Shown: positions 38,111-47,960 of the stretch, piece by piece
How the letters are laid out: each line of letters starts with the position of its first letter
Numbering within the stretch: position 1 is the stretch's first letter
Source of the DNA: Lycorma delicatula
Lineage: Eukaryota > Arthropoda > Insecta > Hemiptera > Fulgoridae
Length of the DNA: 64,000 nucleotides
Assembly (NCBI RefSeq): GCF_047948215.1
Contig: NC_134461.1
Coordinates: 87,912,245 to 87,976,244, forward strand
Reading direction: 5' to 3'
Notes under the pieces: generated by a model
Seen by the model: only the letters and a program-made list of their open reading frames with translations
Database searches by the model: none
What the model was told of the DNA's origin: nothing
Made by a program: the position numbers and the translations under genes

Positions 38111-38527
38111 GTCTTAAGATGGTTACAATATCTGTTCTGTGATGTTTTTTTTAAAAAGGCTAAACTTTGTGGAAACCAAAATCAAAGTAAAGTAGTAGCA
38201 TTTACAAAAACACACTAACAGCTTGTCCAAAACTGATTAAGTTTTCACTAATCTTAGGTGAAAAAGTCACACTCTACTTTTCTACAAAACAAAAGTCTTA
38301 TTACCCAATTTTTATTGAACCCAATCTTTAACTACCAACCATTTATTCATATTAAACTTTCACAACATAAGCGTAACAGAAATTTAAATAACTGCCGACA
38401 TACATTATACATTTTTACATCTTTTACATTTTACATTTTTGCAGACATATTCTTTTTTTTTAAAGAAGGAAATATATATCATCCCATTATAGATTTATAT
38501 AGATTATACGACAATAGATTATAGATT

Positions 38528-38565
38528 GTTCCAGAAAGAGTAATTTCCATTACTCTTTCTGGAAC
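38528..38565. repeat. Perfect palindrome, 17-bp arms
   Basis: GTTCCAGAAAGAGTAAT, loop TTCC, then the exact reverse complement. It is isolated in AT-rich non-coding DNA. Confidence 0.97.
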
Positions 38566-39097
38566 CAGACTTCATAAACAGGATTTCCACCAAATTTTAA
38601 AATTTATTTTTCCTGACCAACAGTACAAACTTCCTGACTCTCATAATATTATGCTATTAATGTTTATTCTGCAAAATATATACATTTTTTTTTCAGCCTC
38701 CATCATTCCATAGTCCCCAAAGTCAAATCTTTTTTTATTATATTACATTCATTTTTAAAGTTTATTTTTTAATGATTTTTTAGAATGCACATTTAAGATA
38801 AGATTATTTTTTGTGATAAAGTACAAAAAAATAAATATTTAATAAGTTTCTTATTTAAAAATTAACATTAGGTAACTAAAAGTAACACAAATAAGAAATA
38901 AAAACTAAAGCAATTTTTAAAAATAATTGGCTTTTGCATTGGTACCTAAGATTGCTTAAATATTTTTCACAAAAACTAACTTATATTGTTTTGCAAAGTA
39001 AACAAAAAGCAACATTTAATAAAACTTGGTTTGCATAAAAATGCTAAGAATTACATATTTAAATTTAACAAAGAAAAAAAAAATATATATATATATA

Positions 39098-40420
39098 CAC
39101 GAGGTGCAACAATAAAGTAATGAGACTGATGTGAAAAAAGATGTTGCTTACCGTTTTAGTCATGTTTAGTGTTGTCTCCTTCAAAGTAGTTTCCCTCTGA
39201 TTGCACACACTTATTCCAGCGCTTCTGCCATTGATGGTAACATTTCTGGAACTCATCTTCTGTAATATCCTCCAAGACCCAAGTCACAGCTTTTTGGACA
39301 TCTTGTGTTGTTTGAAAAAGGTGTCCCTTGACCGCCATTTTGACTCTTGGAAATAGAAAAAAGTCGCACGGAGCGATATCTGGTGAATAAGGTGGCTGTG
39401 GTAGTACTGAAATTTGTTTTGAGGTTAAAAATTGCTGTACTGACAGAGCAGTATGGGATGGCGCATTATCGTGATGCAGAATCAAATTATCAGCAATGTT
39501 GGCATGGACACGAAGAACTCGTTTACAAAATCTTTCTAAAATTTCTTTGTAGAAATATTGGTTAACTGTTTGTCCAGGAGGCACCCACTCTTTATGAACA
39601 ATTCCCTTGGAATCGAAGAAGCACACAAGCATGCATTTCACTTTTGACTTTGACATGCGAGCTTTTTTTGGTCTGAGTGACTCCTTTGAGCACCATTGCG
39701 AACTTTGGCGTTTTGTCTCTGGATCGTATTGAAAAAACCAACCTTCATCACCAGTGATAGCACGGCTCAACAAATCTGTATTGATTTCTGTTTGCTCTAA
39801 CAGATCGGCTGCCACATTTTTCCATGTTTCTTGCTGTTGTGTGAGATTTTTGGGGACCATTTTTGCACAAATCTTTCTCATACCAAGATCTTCAGTTAAT
39901 ACTCGTATTAGACAAACCGTTTCTCGATTGATGTTGAGTTCTTCTGCAATCATTTTCACAGATAATCTTCGATCAGATCGTACGATTTCATGCACCCTGG
40001 TCAAGTTGACATCTGTCCATGAGGTTGATGGTCGTCCACTGCGGTCTTCATCTTTAACATTCGTTCTGCCTTCACTAAAAATTTTATGCGACCGAAAAAC
40101 TTGAGCTCTTGACATAACCTCTTCTCCAAAAGCCTTCTGAAGCTTACCATACGTTGTCGTCGTGTTTTCGCCCAATTTAACGCAAAAAGAAATGGCATAC
40201 CGTTGCACAATATTTTGCGGTTTCATTTCTGTGACGAGAGACACAAACACGTGTTCACTTATTACAGCACAACTCATGACTGAGCAGTTGCATCAATGTG
40301 CCGCTTGGACTAGAAGTAGCTTATAGACCAAGGTCAAAGATGGTGTGCCTATGCAAGCTGCAGGGTTGCCACATCTTGTAAAGAAAAATCAGTCTCATTA
40401 CTTTGTTGTCACACCTCGTG
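39098..40420 (-). mobile_element. Complete mariner (DD34D) transposon with TIRs and TA target site
   Basis: A 1323-bp element bounded by 33-bp terminal inverted repeats that start CACGAGGTG and end AAAGTAATGAGACTGAT. The left copy is 39098-39130 and the right 40388-40420; they differ at three positions. TA lies on each side, as expected for Tc1/mariner insertion, here inside a (TA)n tract. The single large gene inside runs on the minus strand and is uninterrupted. The size fits the 1.3-kb norm for mariners. It sits 4.5 kb downstream of the 44877 CFAP298 exon, so it may be in the gene's last intron. Of all transposons in the window it is the only one with both ends and an open transposase. Confidence 0.93.
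39156..40277 (-). CDS. mariner transposase, apparently intact
   Basis: A 373-residue open frame. Family alignment from memory suggests translation starts at Met18 (40226), just before QRYAISFCVKLG, giving 356 residues; the first Met would add an unusual leader. The order is an N-terminal paired helix-turn-helix DNA-binding region (residues about 25-130), the linker motif DRSGRPSTS (79-87), then the DDE/D catalytic domain. The catalytic aspartates are D177 (ITGDEGWFFQ), D270 (LHHDNAPSHT) and D305 (IAPCDFFLFP). There are 92 residues between the first two and 34 between the last two, which defines DD34D mariner. The canonical GDETW is GDEGW here. The C terminus has the usual EGNYFEGD. The enzyme would cut and paste the flanking TIRs in the nucleus. 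Activity is not proven. Confidence 0.92.
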   Translation of the reverse strand: MSCAVISEHVFVSLVTEMKPQNIVQRYAISFCVKLGENTTTTYGKLQKAFGEEVMSRAQVFRSHKIFSEGRTNVKDEDRSGRPSTSWTDVNLTRVHEIVRSDRRLSVKMIAEELNINRETVCLIRVLTEDLGMRKICAKMVPKNLTQQQETWKNVAADLLEQTEINTDLLSRAITGDEGWFFQYDPETKRQSSQWCSKESLRPKKARMSKSKVKCMLVCFFDSKGIVHKEWVPPGQTVNQYFYKEILERFCKRVLRVHANIADNLILHHDNAPSHTALSVQQFLTSKQISVLPQPPYSPDIAPCDFFLFPRVKMAVKGHLFQTTQDVQKAVTWVLEDITEDEFQKCYHQWQKRWNKCVQSEGNYFEGDNTKHD

Positions 40421-40689
40421 TATATATATATATATATATATGATCACAACTTAAAGGAAAACTAAAATCACTGTGACTAAAAGTAATTCAGATAATAAAA
40501 CAACAGAACTCCTTATTTTGTACTGGAAACAAACATTATTAACATTTACTTGAAAAATTTTTTGTTATTACTATTCTAACGTATGCCAAAAAAATATATT
40601 GTGAGATCTCATTAAATACATATTATTATGTGCGTATAAAACACAGGGCAACTTTTCTTCAATATCTTTAGGTTCCTAATGGTATGCCC

Positions 40690-40920
40690 TTTTCTAAAAG
40701 TTCAATTTTGGTGGCTATTTGTTCTTCTTCTGCCAACATTGTAGCTTTCAACTTTTTTCCTTTCTTCTTTCAGTTTTTTTAAATTTCTTCTTGCATTTTC
40801 TTTTTCAGGGCTCTCTATTTTGTTCTTCTTGAGAGAAATTTTTCATTTTTCTACAAGACATTCTTCATATTGTCTTCTAGAGCTTCTCACTGCAATGAGC
40901 ATTTTTTATATTAGACTATG
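40690..40920 (-). other. Charged, coiled-coil-like fragment
   Basis: Minus-strand sequence in linked frames gives ENARRNLKKLKEERKK and KATMLAEEEQIATKIELLEK then GIPLGT. The E/K/L pattern suggests a coiled coil. It follows the C-terminal end of the jockey relic at 40930 and may belong to another element. I cannot name it. Confidence 0.25.
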
Positions 40921-40929
40921 TTGATATTT

Positions 40930-42400
40930 CCTGACTTTCCACAACTGTGGGAACCATGATAAACATCACATCGGCCCAATTCATGAGGTGTCCATGAGTG
41001 AGTTTAGTGCGCCCTATTTGCAAATGGCAAATAACAACCTTCTCTTGACGGTTAATCCGGCTTCATAGTAACAGTGTTTTTAACTGGGTGAAGTTTATTG
41101 TTGAGGGTGGAATTCTATTCACTTTGCCATTCATCACGAACCACCCTCCTCAGAAAACAGACAAGATCATCCGAAACGATGCGATTAGTGAAAAGAAACT
41201 TCAAACAAGCCTATTTTGCCGCACAATCAGCCTACTCATTGCCTGAAAATCTAATGCGGCTAGGGATCCAGCAGAAACTCAGTTGTGTTATGCCAAGTCA
41301 CTTCAGAAATTCATCAGAAAGAAATAGGCCATATCTCACAGACAAAAAGGTGACTGGAGTACATGTCACTAACGCCTGCAAGGCACTCATGGAATATGAA
41401 CAGACAAGTATAAGTCAAAATGTTGGGCTAATTATATTTAAGGCCTTATTAATAGCATACAGATTCACAACAAAAACACTGATGATGCTGGGAAGGCCAA
41501 ACATGTACGTTCTATTGCCAACCACAAAAGCATAACCAACAGAATTGTTTTTAGAGCCGTCTATATAAACTATTAACAATATTCATGCTATTTAAAATAT
41601 TATAACATTTTTCTCACAAGAGAAAGTCGCCAAAGGGGTAATAACACTGAATAACAGTAAGAACTGGAAATATCTGTACATTTAAAGATAAGAAAAGGTG
41701 ATGAGCTCTGATGCCAAGCAGGGCAGTAGATATTGGCTGCTCCTGACATCAATTAACTAAAATGCAGGTTGGTGAACACTGAGTTGTAGGTCGGATGATT
41801 TGGTTGCGCTTTAATGTGAGCTGCACAGGAGTAGATAGGTGGATAAATGAAATGATTGATGGGCTACATCAAGGATCCTAAGACCGATGGTTCATGTGGA
41901 CGAATAAGCCACGCAACCATAGTCAAGTGGGAATGGACCACAGTTCAGCAGAAGTGCAGCAAGCATACTCAATCAGCTCCCCAGCAAGTATTAGAAAGTA
42001 CTCTAAGCATATTCTAGCATTTTTAGACATTTATCCTTCAGTTCCTTTAAATGTGTTACCCAAGTCAGTTGTTGATCAAGCCACAATCTTAAAAATCTAA
42101 ACCAGGTGCATGGTTTAACTTGTTCATCACATAAAAACAGTTGAGGATCAACAAACGAAGGAAATGTTTTCATTTTCAAAAGGTGAATCCAGTCATTTTA
42201 CACTACGATTCCAAACAGGTTATTGTTTTGGAACAGCCTTTCAGCAGTAGCTAAAGTTCTATATGCAACATAAACTGAAAAACCATCTACAAATAACACA
42301 AACAGGTTTTTGCATGCATTTTGTTATAGTATTTATGGCTAAAGCAAACAAGGTAACACATTAAGACACTTCTCTGAAGTATTTTCTTTTCTAGTGTAAA
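40930..42400 (-). mobile_element. jockey-clade LINE relic, copy B (RT to C terminus)
   Basis: The minus strand shows LFVDGFSVYVAYRTLATAER (about 42310-42250; the catalytic box is FVDG instead of FADD), then QQLTWVTHLKELKDKCLKM (about 42080-42020), then decayed sequence, the RNase H region with NRTYMFGLP-like remains (about 41530-41490), and ICHLQIGRTKLTHGHLM (about 41050-41000), the C-terminal RLRIGHTRLTHGYL block of jockey elements. The 145-codon plus-strand open frame at 41098 is the antisense of this relic and not a gene. Copy B extends further 3' than copy A. Confidence 0.82.
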
Positions 42401-44876
42401 ATTTTCAGATCAGCTGTTCAGATAAGTTTACAAGATCTATAGTACTATGGTATAAGTAATGTGTACTGTAATGACATGATGCGACTACACTCTTTTCTAA
42501 TAAACACCCAACAGTTTTTACTGGATATTTTCCTTTCTTCACAACTTTCTCCATCCTGTTGTTAACAGTAATAATGAAATCTCATATGGATCAAAATAGT
42601 GTTGTCAAAACATGGAAAAAAAAAATGTTTTTTCTAACCTTTACTAAGATTTTCTATCTATCATGGAAATTTTTTTAAAAAAAGTACTACTTTATCTACA
42701 AATAAAACAGTGTTCTTAAATATATTAACAATTTTTTATAATCCCTCAATGACATTTTGAAATTTTTTCAATGTAAGGAAAACAAAGAAATACAGTTTGC
42801 ACGTACGTAATTTTATTTTCATAACAGATTTTCAAATAATTGAAACTCTCAAAAATAACGCAGGAAAACAGGTTCAAAATTGTGTAAAGCTCAATGTTTC
42901 CTATCAAAAAATTTATAAGAAATAGTTCTTCAAAGACAAGACAATTGTCATGCCAGAATTAATACTTGCAAAAAAATAAATTACAGTTTATTAAACAGCA
43001 AAAGAGCTTGCATGTTTGTAATAAAAACATGATGAAAAATGTTTAATTGATAATTGAAGTAAAAGTAAAATAAATACAGTTTTAGTAGAGGGTAAATAAA
43101 TAACATCAGGGTAAAATAGTATTTAAAATAAAATGAAGTCTGGGATGCTATGTGAAACTTGGATGGATAAAGCTCAACAAAACTTTACAGAACGATTTAA
43201 TCAATAAGAAATAAAATAATTACATAAATAATGAATGGTAAAAACAAAACTGGTCAACTTACAGGAAACATCTCTTGCAAAGCAAAAAAAATATTTACTC
43301 AAAAAACTACTACTTAAATGTAACAATAGAATTAATAGCAGTTAAAAAAATATATACATGCATGTTATATAAAAAATATCGAAACTTCAGATTAAAAGAT
43401 GAAAAAATATTAATAAAACAAGGAGAGTGTAGATATCTCATGTTAAATCATAAGCTAATTTATATAATAAATATAAATTCACTGAAGGATATCAATTTAA
43501 TTTTAAGAAAATATATAAATATGAAACAGTATAATAAAACCAAAAACTCACATATTTTCAAGAAAAGGAACAATTTTAAAAGGAACATTCAATCACGTTA
43601 CATTATAAATTTGTAATAAACGTTTCTCTGTTCAAATGACTGTACATTTTTCCATGAATAAAACTAGTCAAAATTTTATCGGTAGAATAAGCAGGTATTT
43701 TTTTATGGTATGGAAATAAAATTGAGAACTAATTTTCATCTCTAAATAATAAAAATTGGCAAAAGTTCACCAAAATGTTAGGTCTTGTTTTAGTAACATT
43801 AATATATTCTACTCAGTACACAGCAGCATTGAACTGATTAATAATACTACTATCCCAATTTTTTATTTTTACTTAAACATAATTATTAACTTTTAATTAT
43901 TACTAAACAAATGAAGTAATTAATAAACACAGCTTCTTTTTTATTTATACTGTGCACATTCAACAATTGAAAAGAATGTACATGGTACATAGCTTCATTT
44001 GACAAACACACAATCAGTTATTTTTTAAATGTTATTTTTAGCATTTATGAAGATGTAAATTTTGTAGAATTTACTAAATATTGTATTCATATTATTTTCA
44101 AATGTCCAATACTGTTTTAATAACATTTAGTTTATATTTTTTATTCAGAAGGTAGTACTGCTTAACTATTTCAGTACAACTCCCAATTTATGATTTTGTA
44201 CATAAAACCGTCGTTATCAATGAATGAATATGGGAAACTAAAACAACTTTTTTTATCTTTAATTATACTATTTAATTAATAATAAATAGTATATTTATTA
44301 ATAACCTTATTATTAATAACCTTAGGTTAGTTATATTTATTATTAATAATAGGAATTATAATCCATATGTAAATTTTAAAATAAAATTTAAAAAATTTTT
44401 TCAAGGTATTTTATTTGATAAAACAATTTACCAAAAAAAGATAATGTTACAGAATATAGAAAAAATATTCTTATGAATCAGAAATTATCTCTATATTTAT
44501 TAATGAAAAGTAACGTTTGCACTCATACTAACTTTTAAGAAATATTATATTTTCATAAAATTTTCTTTCTAGACAAATTTGAAACTAAAATATCACATTT
44601 CATAAAGATATCACATTTCATAAGTAAAAGAGAATTTTCACATGGACTATAATGACAAAAAACCTGCAAATAAAACGTAAAAGGGAGACCTTTCTTAAAT
44701 TACAAATATAATACATTTCTAATTTTCAGTTTAATAAGGCAGCTGATGTATTTTGTGGTAAACAAGCTTAGTAACTTGTAAATAATAATACATGAGATAG
44801 AAATTTAAACTTTAAAATAACTTTTTAATTTTACATTACTAATTCTTGGTTATTATATTAATATTATATCTCCTAC
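42401..44876. other. AT-rich non-coding DNA, possibly CFAP298 last intron
   Basis: This follows the donor of the 44877 exon. I searched it for the expected W-A-D-containing final exon of CFAP298 and found none. The 113-codon plus-strand frame at 43275 is K/N/I/Y-rich noise. Confidence 0.6.
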
Positions 44877-44972
44877 CTTTAACTCCTCCTGTCGTCGATA
44901 AGCATGTAACATCATTTGTTTACGTTCCTCCTCAGAAACCACTGGTTCCCTAGCAGGTGGGCCCTGTCCCAT
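44877..44972 (-). CDS. CFAP298: CFAP298 internal exon (C-terminal region)
   Basis: This 96-nt exon encodes 32 codons: MGQGPPAREPVVSEEERKQM followed by MLHAYRRQEELK. It matches the family's GQGxPAREPxxSxEExKQxML...RRQEELK block near the C terminus. The acceptor is ttttttcag|ATGGG and the donor TTAAAG|gtagga, both in phase 0. The leading ATG is not a start codon: in homologues this residue continues the KIxxK segment of the previous exon. The family normally ends with about 35 further residues containing a W-A-D motif and a terminal W-K/R-P. I searched the minus strand below 44877 for that motif and did not find it, so the last exon is either outside the window or was missed. Confidence 0.94.
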
Positions 44973-47006
44973 CTGAAAAAAATTAATATCTTCCTATTAA
45001 TCATTCACATATCTACTTAAAATTAAAATGTTTGAAAGCTTGTTAACAGCAACACACAAAAGCAAAAAAATCCTTTCCTTAAAAAAATGATAAATCAAAT
45101 AATAGATGTAAAATTCAGTGAAGAAAAAAGCAGCCTGCTAAAAATAAATAACTAATAATGTATTTATATATAAACTGAAGCTATATATAAACTGTATTTA
45201 TATATGTACTTTATATATAAAGTAGAATCTAATGGGCTTTAACCCAAAATGAGAAAAACATAATAAAAATAGTTTGATGTAGAAAAACACATTCATCCTA
45301 ACAAGTTTAAAAATCTAAACAGTTCTGTTTCAGCCTGATAATCAATAGGAATACAACCAGTTCTTCATGCAACTTGTGATGAATAATTACCAAAACAGTT
45401 AATCATATATGGACATTCACTACACAGCATGAGAAATCCATACATTATCCAAGAATAAATGAAAGGCAACTTATTCATAGTACTATATTGTGCAATATCA
45501 ACAGTAATAAAAGAATGTTAATATATTAAAACTGTTGTCAACAATAGACAAACACCTACTCTTTCACGATGTGCTTGGAAAACCAAGAAGAAATTGACAT
45601 GTGTATTGCAGGTGGCAAAATAAGGAAAAGAAAAAATTGAATTTTTTAAAAAGATACATAAAAATCAAATTATGTTCATTTTATTTTAAGTTAAAAAAAA
45701 CAAGTAATACTTATATAAAATTCCAACTGTATGCCAATACAATCACAACTTACAATCTTTTTATCAATACAGTTTTTATATTTAAAATAATTTATGCTAC
45801 CTAATCACAGAGTTTGTAACAACTTCAGTGGTAAACGAAGTCAACGAACTATGTTTAGAATTCTAAACATGACCTAACCTAACAGTGAAATAAAAATGGG
45901 GAAAAAAAAGTGAAAACATTATATTTCAGTTCAATTAGATTAGTAATAAAGAATACTTTAAAAAATACCTCAAATTTTGTTACACAATGTTTTTTTTCCA
46001 TTTGAAGAACCGCAGGACTCGAATATGTCATTTTATTCATTTTTTAAATGTACCTTTATGAATCATGCCGCTAGACAGAAGTAATTAGTATTAGTACTAG
46101 GTAGTGTTCAAAAACTTCATAATGTACTTGAAATAAAAAAAATTTAAAAGAAAATATACTACAGCTTGTTTTAATAGTAAATGCTCTTATGTAAATGAAA
46201 GTTCTGAAGATGAAACAATTTTTTTATTCCCTTCACTTAGTATTAGTCAAGTATTAGTTTACAAGAGATTACACTAGTTTTATTAAACGAGGAATAAATA
46301 AAACAGAAATAAATTCGATTGGTAAAATCAAATTTAACGATAAAAATCGAGGGTTACACTTACAAAGTAATATATGCAATATTACATCATTGATTTTCGA
46401 TTCGTAAAAGTCATTACACTAGTTTTATTAAAAAAGAAAAAATATGGTATGAAGTGAATGATATGACTATCAACAAAAAGATTACAATAAATTGTAAACC
46501 GTATAGTAAGAGTCTCACAGATATCATTTCTTCCGCTCAAAAAACAAAAATTTCTGTAATATAAATAAAACAGTTTTAACAAAACAAAACTGATATCAAA
46601 AGAGGTAAGACACTACATTTTTATTATCAAAATCTACTATTTAGAATTTTCTTTAAAAAAAATACATGTTAAATATATGTAATAGACAATAGGTATACAA
46701 TAATAAATAATAACAACGTTTAAGTGTTCCATATAAACAAAAAAAAACTCTTACCAGCTCGATTTCATTTATTAAACAACAAATAATCATAAGAGATCTA
46801 TTATTTCTTCAAATTTGATATGAATTACATGTAAATGAAATCGATGTTCACTATCTGGAAGAAAGCAGTTTATCGGAGTATTTATGCCAATAAGTGCAAA
46901 ATTATCATGCTGTCCTAGCATGATAAATAAATGAACATGTCCTAGATGATATAATGGTCTTTGAAAGACTATAAATAAAATGGGCACTCACTACTCCTCA
47001 AAGGAA

Positions 47007-47049
47007 CATGCTTTAAACCATGTTCCTTTAGAGCATGGTTTAAAGCATG
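47007..47049. repeat. Inverted repeat, 16-bp arms
   Basis: CATGCTTTAAACCATG and its exact reverse complement are separated by 11 bp. It lies in the 5.9-kb CFAP298 intron. Confidence 0.95.
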
Positions 47050-47699
47050 CTCTACAGCATTATCTCCTTCATTACCCTCAGGTGGATTTGATTCTCACAG
47101 CAAATCCAGCTCTGTGAAGATCCAGTCTTTTCTCACTCCTCACTCACTTTCCCAAGCATTTTAATTTAAATTTTAAAGCAGGAGGTTTGGCTTTACATAA
47201 CTGACTCTAATTTAATAGTTTGACTTTTATGTCCAACCTCCAGTCAGGAAAAACAGGTTTTAGGGACTGGAAATCCCTAAAAACAAATGGCCTTTTCTAC
47301 AAAGCTACTCTTCACATTGCAGACATTTTTTCTGTTCCACTAATGTTTACAAAATTTGCAGAGTCAAAAATTAAAATGATCTTTACAATTTTGTTTCACC
47401 AATATTCAACCAACTGATTTCTAAACAAAAATAGTGTTTAATAGTATATATTGCATAGTATATTATTCTTCATTATTGTTGCTGCATGAGAAAACCAGAC
47501 TTCAGAAGTGATGCTAGTTTTGCTTTCATAATTTTTTTGTTAAATTTTAAATTATTTATTTACCATTTAGTGTTAGAAAAAGATGTTGAATGTTTCAATT
47601 TTTTTTAGTGAAGATTCAAGTGATGGCAATCAAAACAATACAACACAAAATTATAAGGAATGAATTATGAATACTTGAATGTATATTTTAAAAAACATT

Positions 47700-47960
47700 T
47701 TCAAGCTGTCTGAAGACAAAGAAGAGTATGTATTAAATCTAATTGGACCTTAACTTGAACCAGAAATAGCACAAAGTCAGTTACTGCCAAGCAGAAAATA
47801 TTTACAGCTCTGCACTGACTTAAGAATGCATTAACAGCTCTAAGAATCATTCAATCAGGACATCCCATTAAACTTCTTAAGCAACATTTTGTGATTTCAC
47901 AATCATATTGTAAACATCACCATTTTACAGTAATGTTTATGATTATACATCTCAGGATTT
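47700..47960 (+). pseudogene. PIF/Harbinger (HARBI1-like) transposase N-terminal relic
   Basis: Plus-strand sequence starting near 47715 encodes KEEYVLNLIGP, LEPEIAQSQLLPSRKYLQLC and TDLRMH. It matches the VLxLIGPxLxPxxxRxxxLPxxxKLxxALRFxAxG region at the N terminus of HARBI1-like nucleases. The catalytic residues are not visible downstream. It lies within the 5.9-kb CFAP298 intron, antisense. Confidence 0.4.

Noticed and set aside
41098..41535. 145-codon open frame on the plus strand
   Set aside because: The minus strand carries jockey RNase H-region and C-terminal homology; the plus frame is a shadow.
43275..43616. 113-codon open frame on the plus strand
   Set aside because: Its composition is dominated by Lys, Asn, Ile and Tyr as expected from AT-rich DNA, and no domain is visible.
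44970..44972. ATG at the start of the 44877 exon as a translation start
   Set aside because: It directly follows a splice acceptor and homologues continue through this point from the previous exon.
45868..45885. CCTAACCTAA as insect telomeric repeat
   Set aside because: Only two units, which is expected by chance in this composition.
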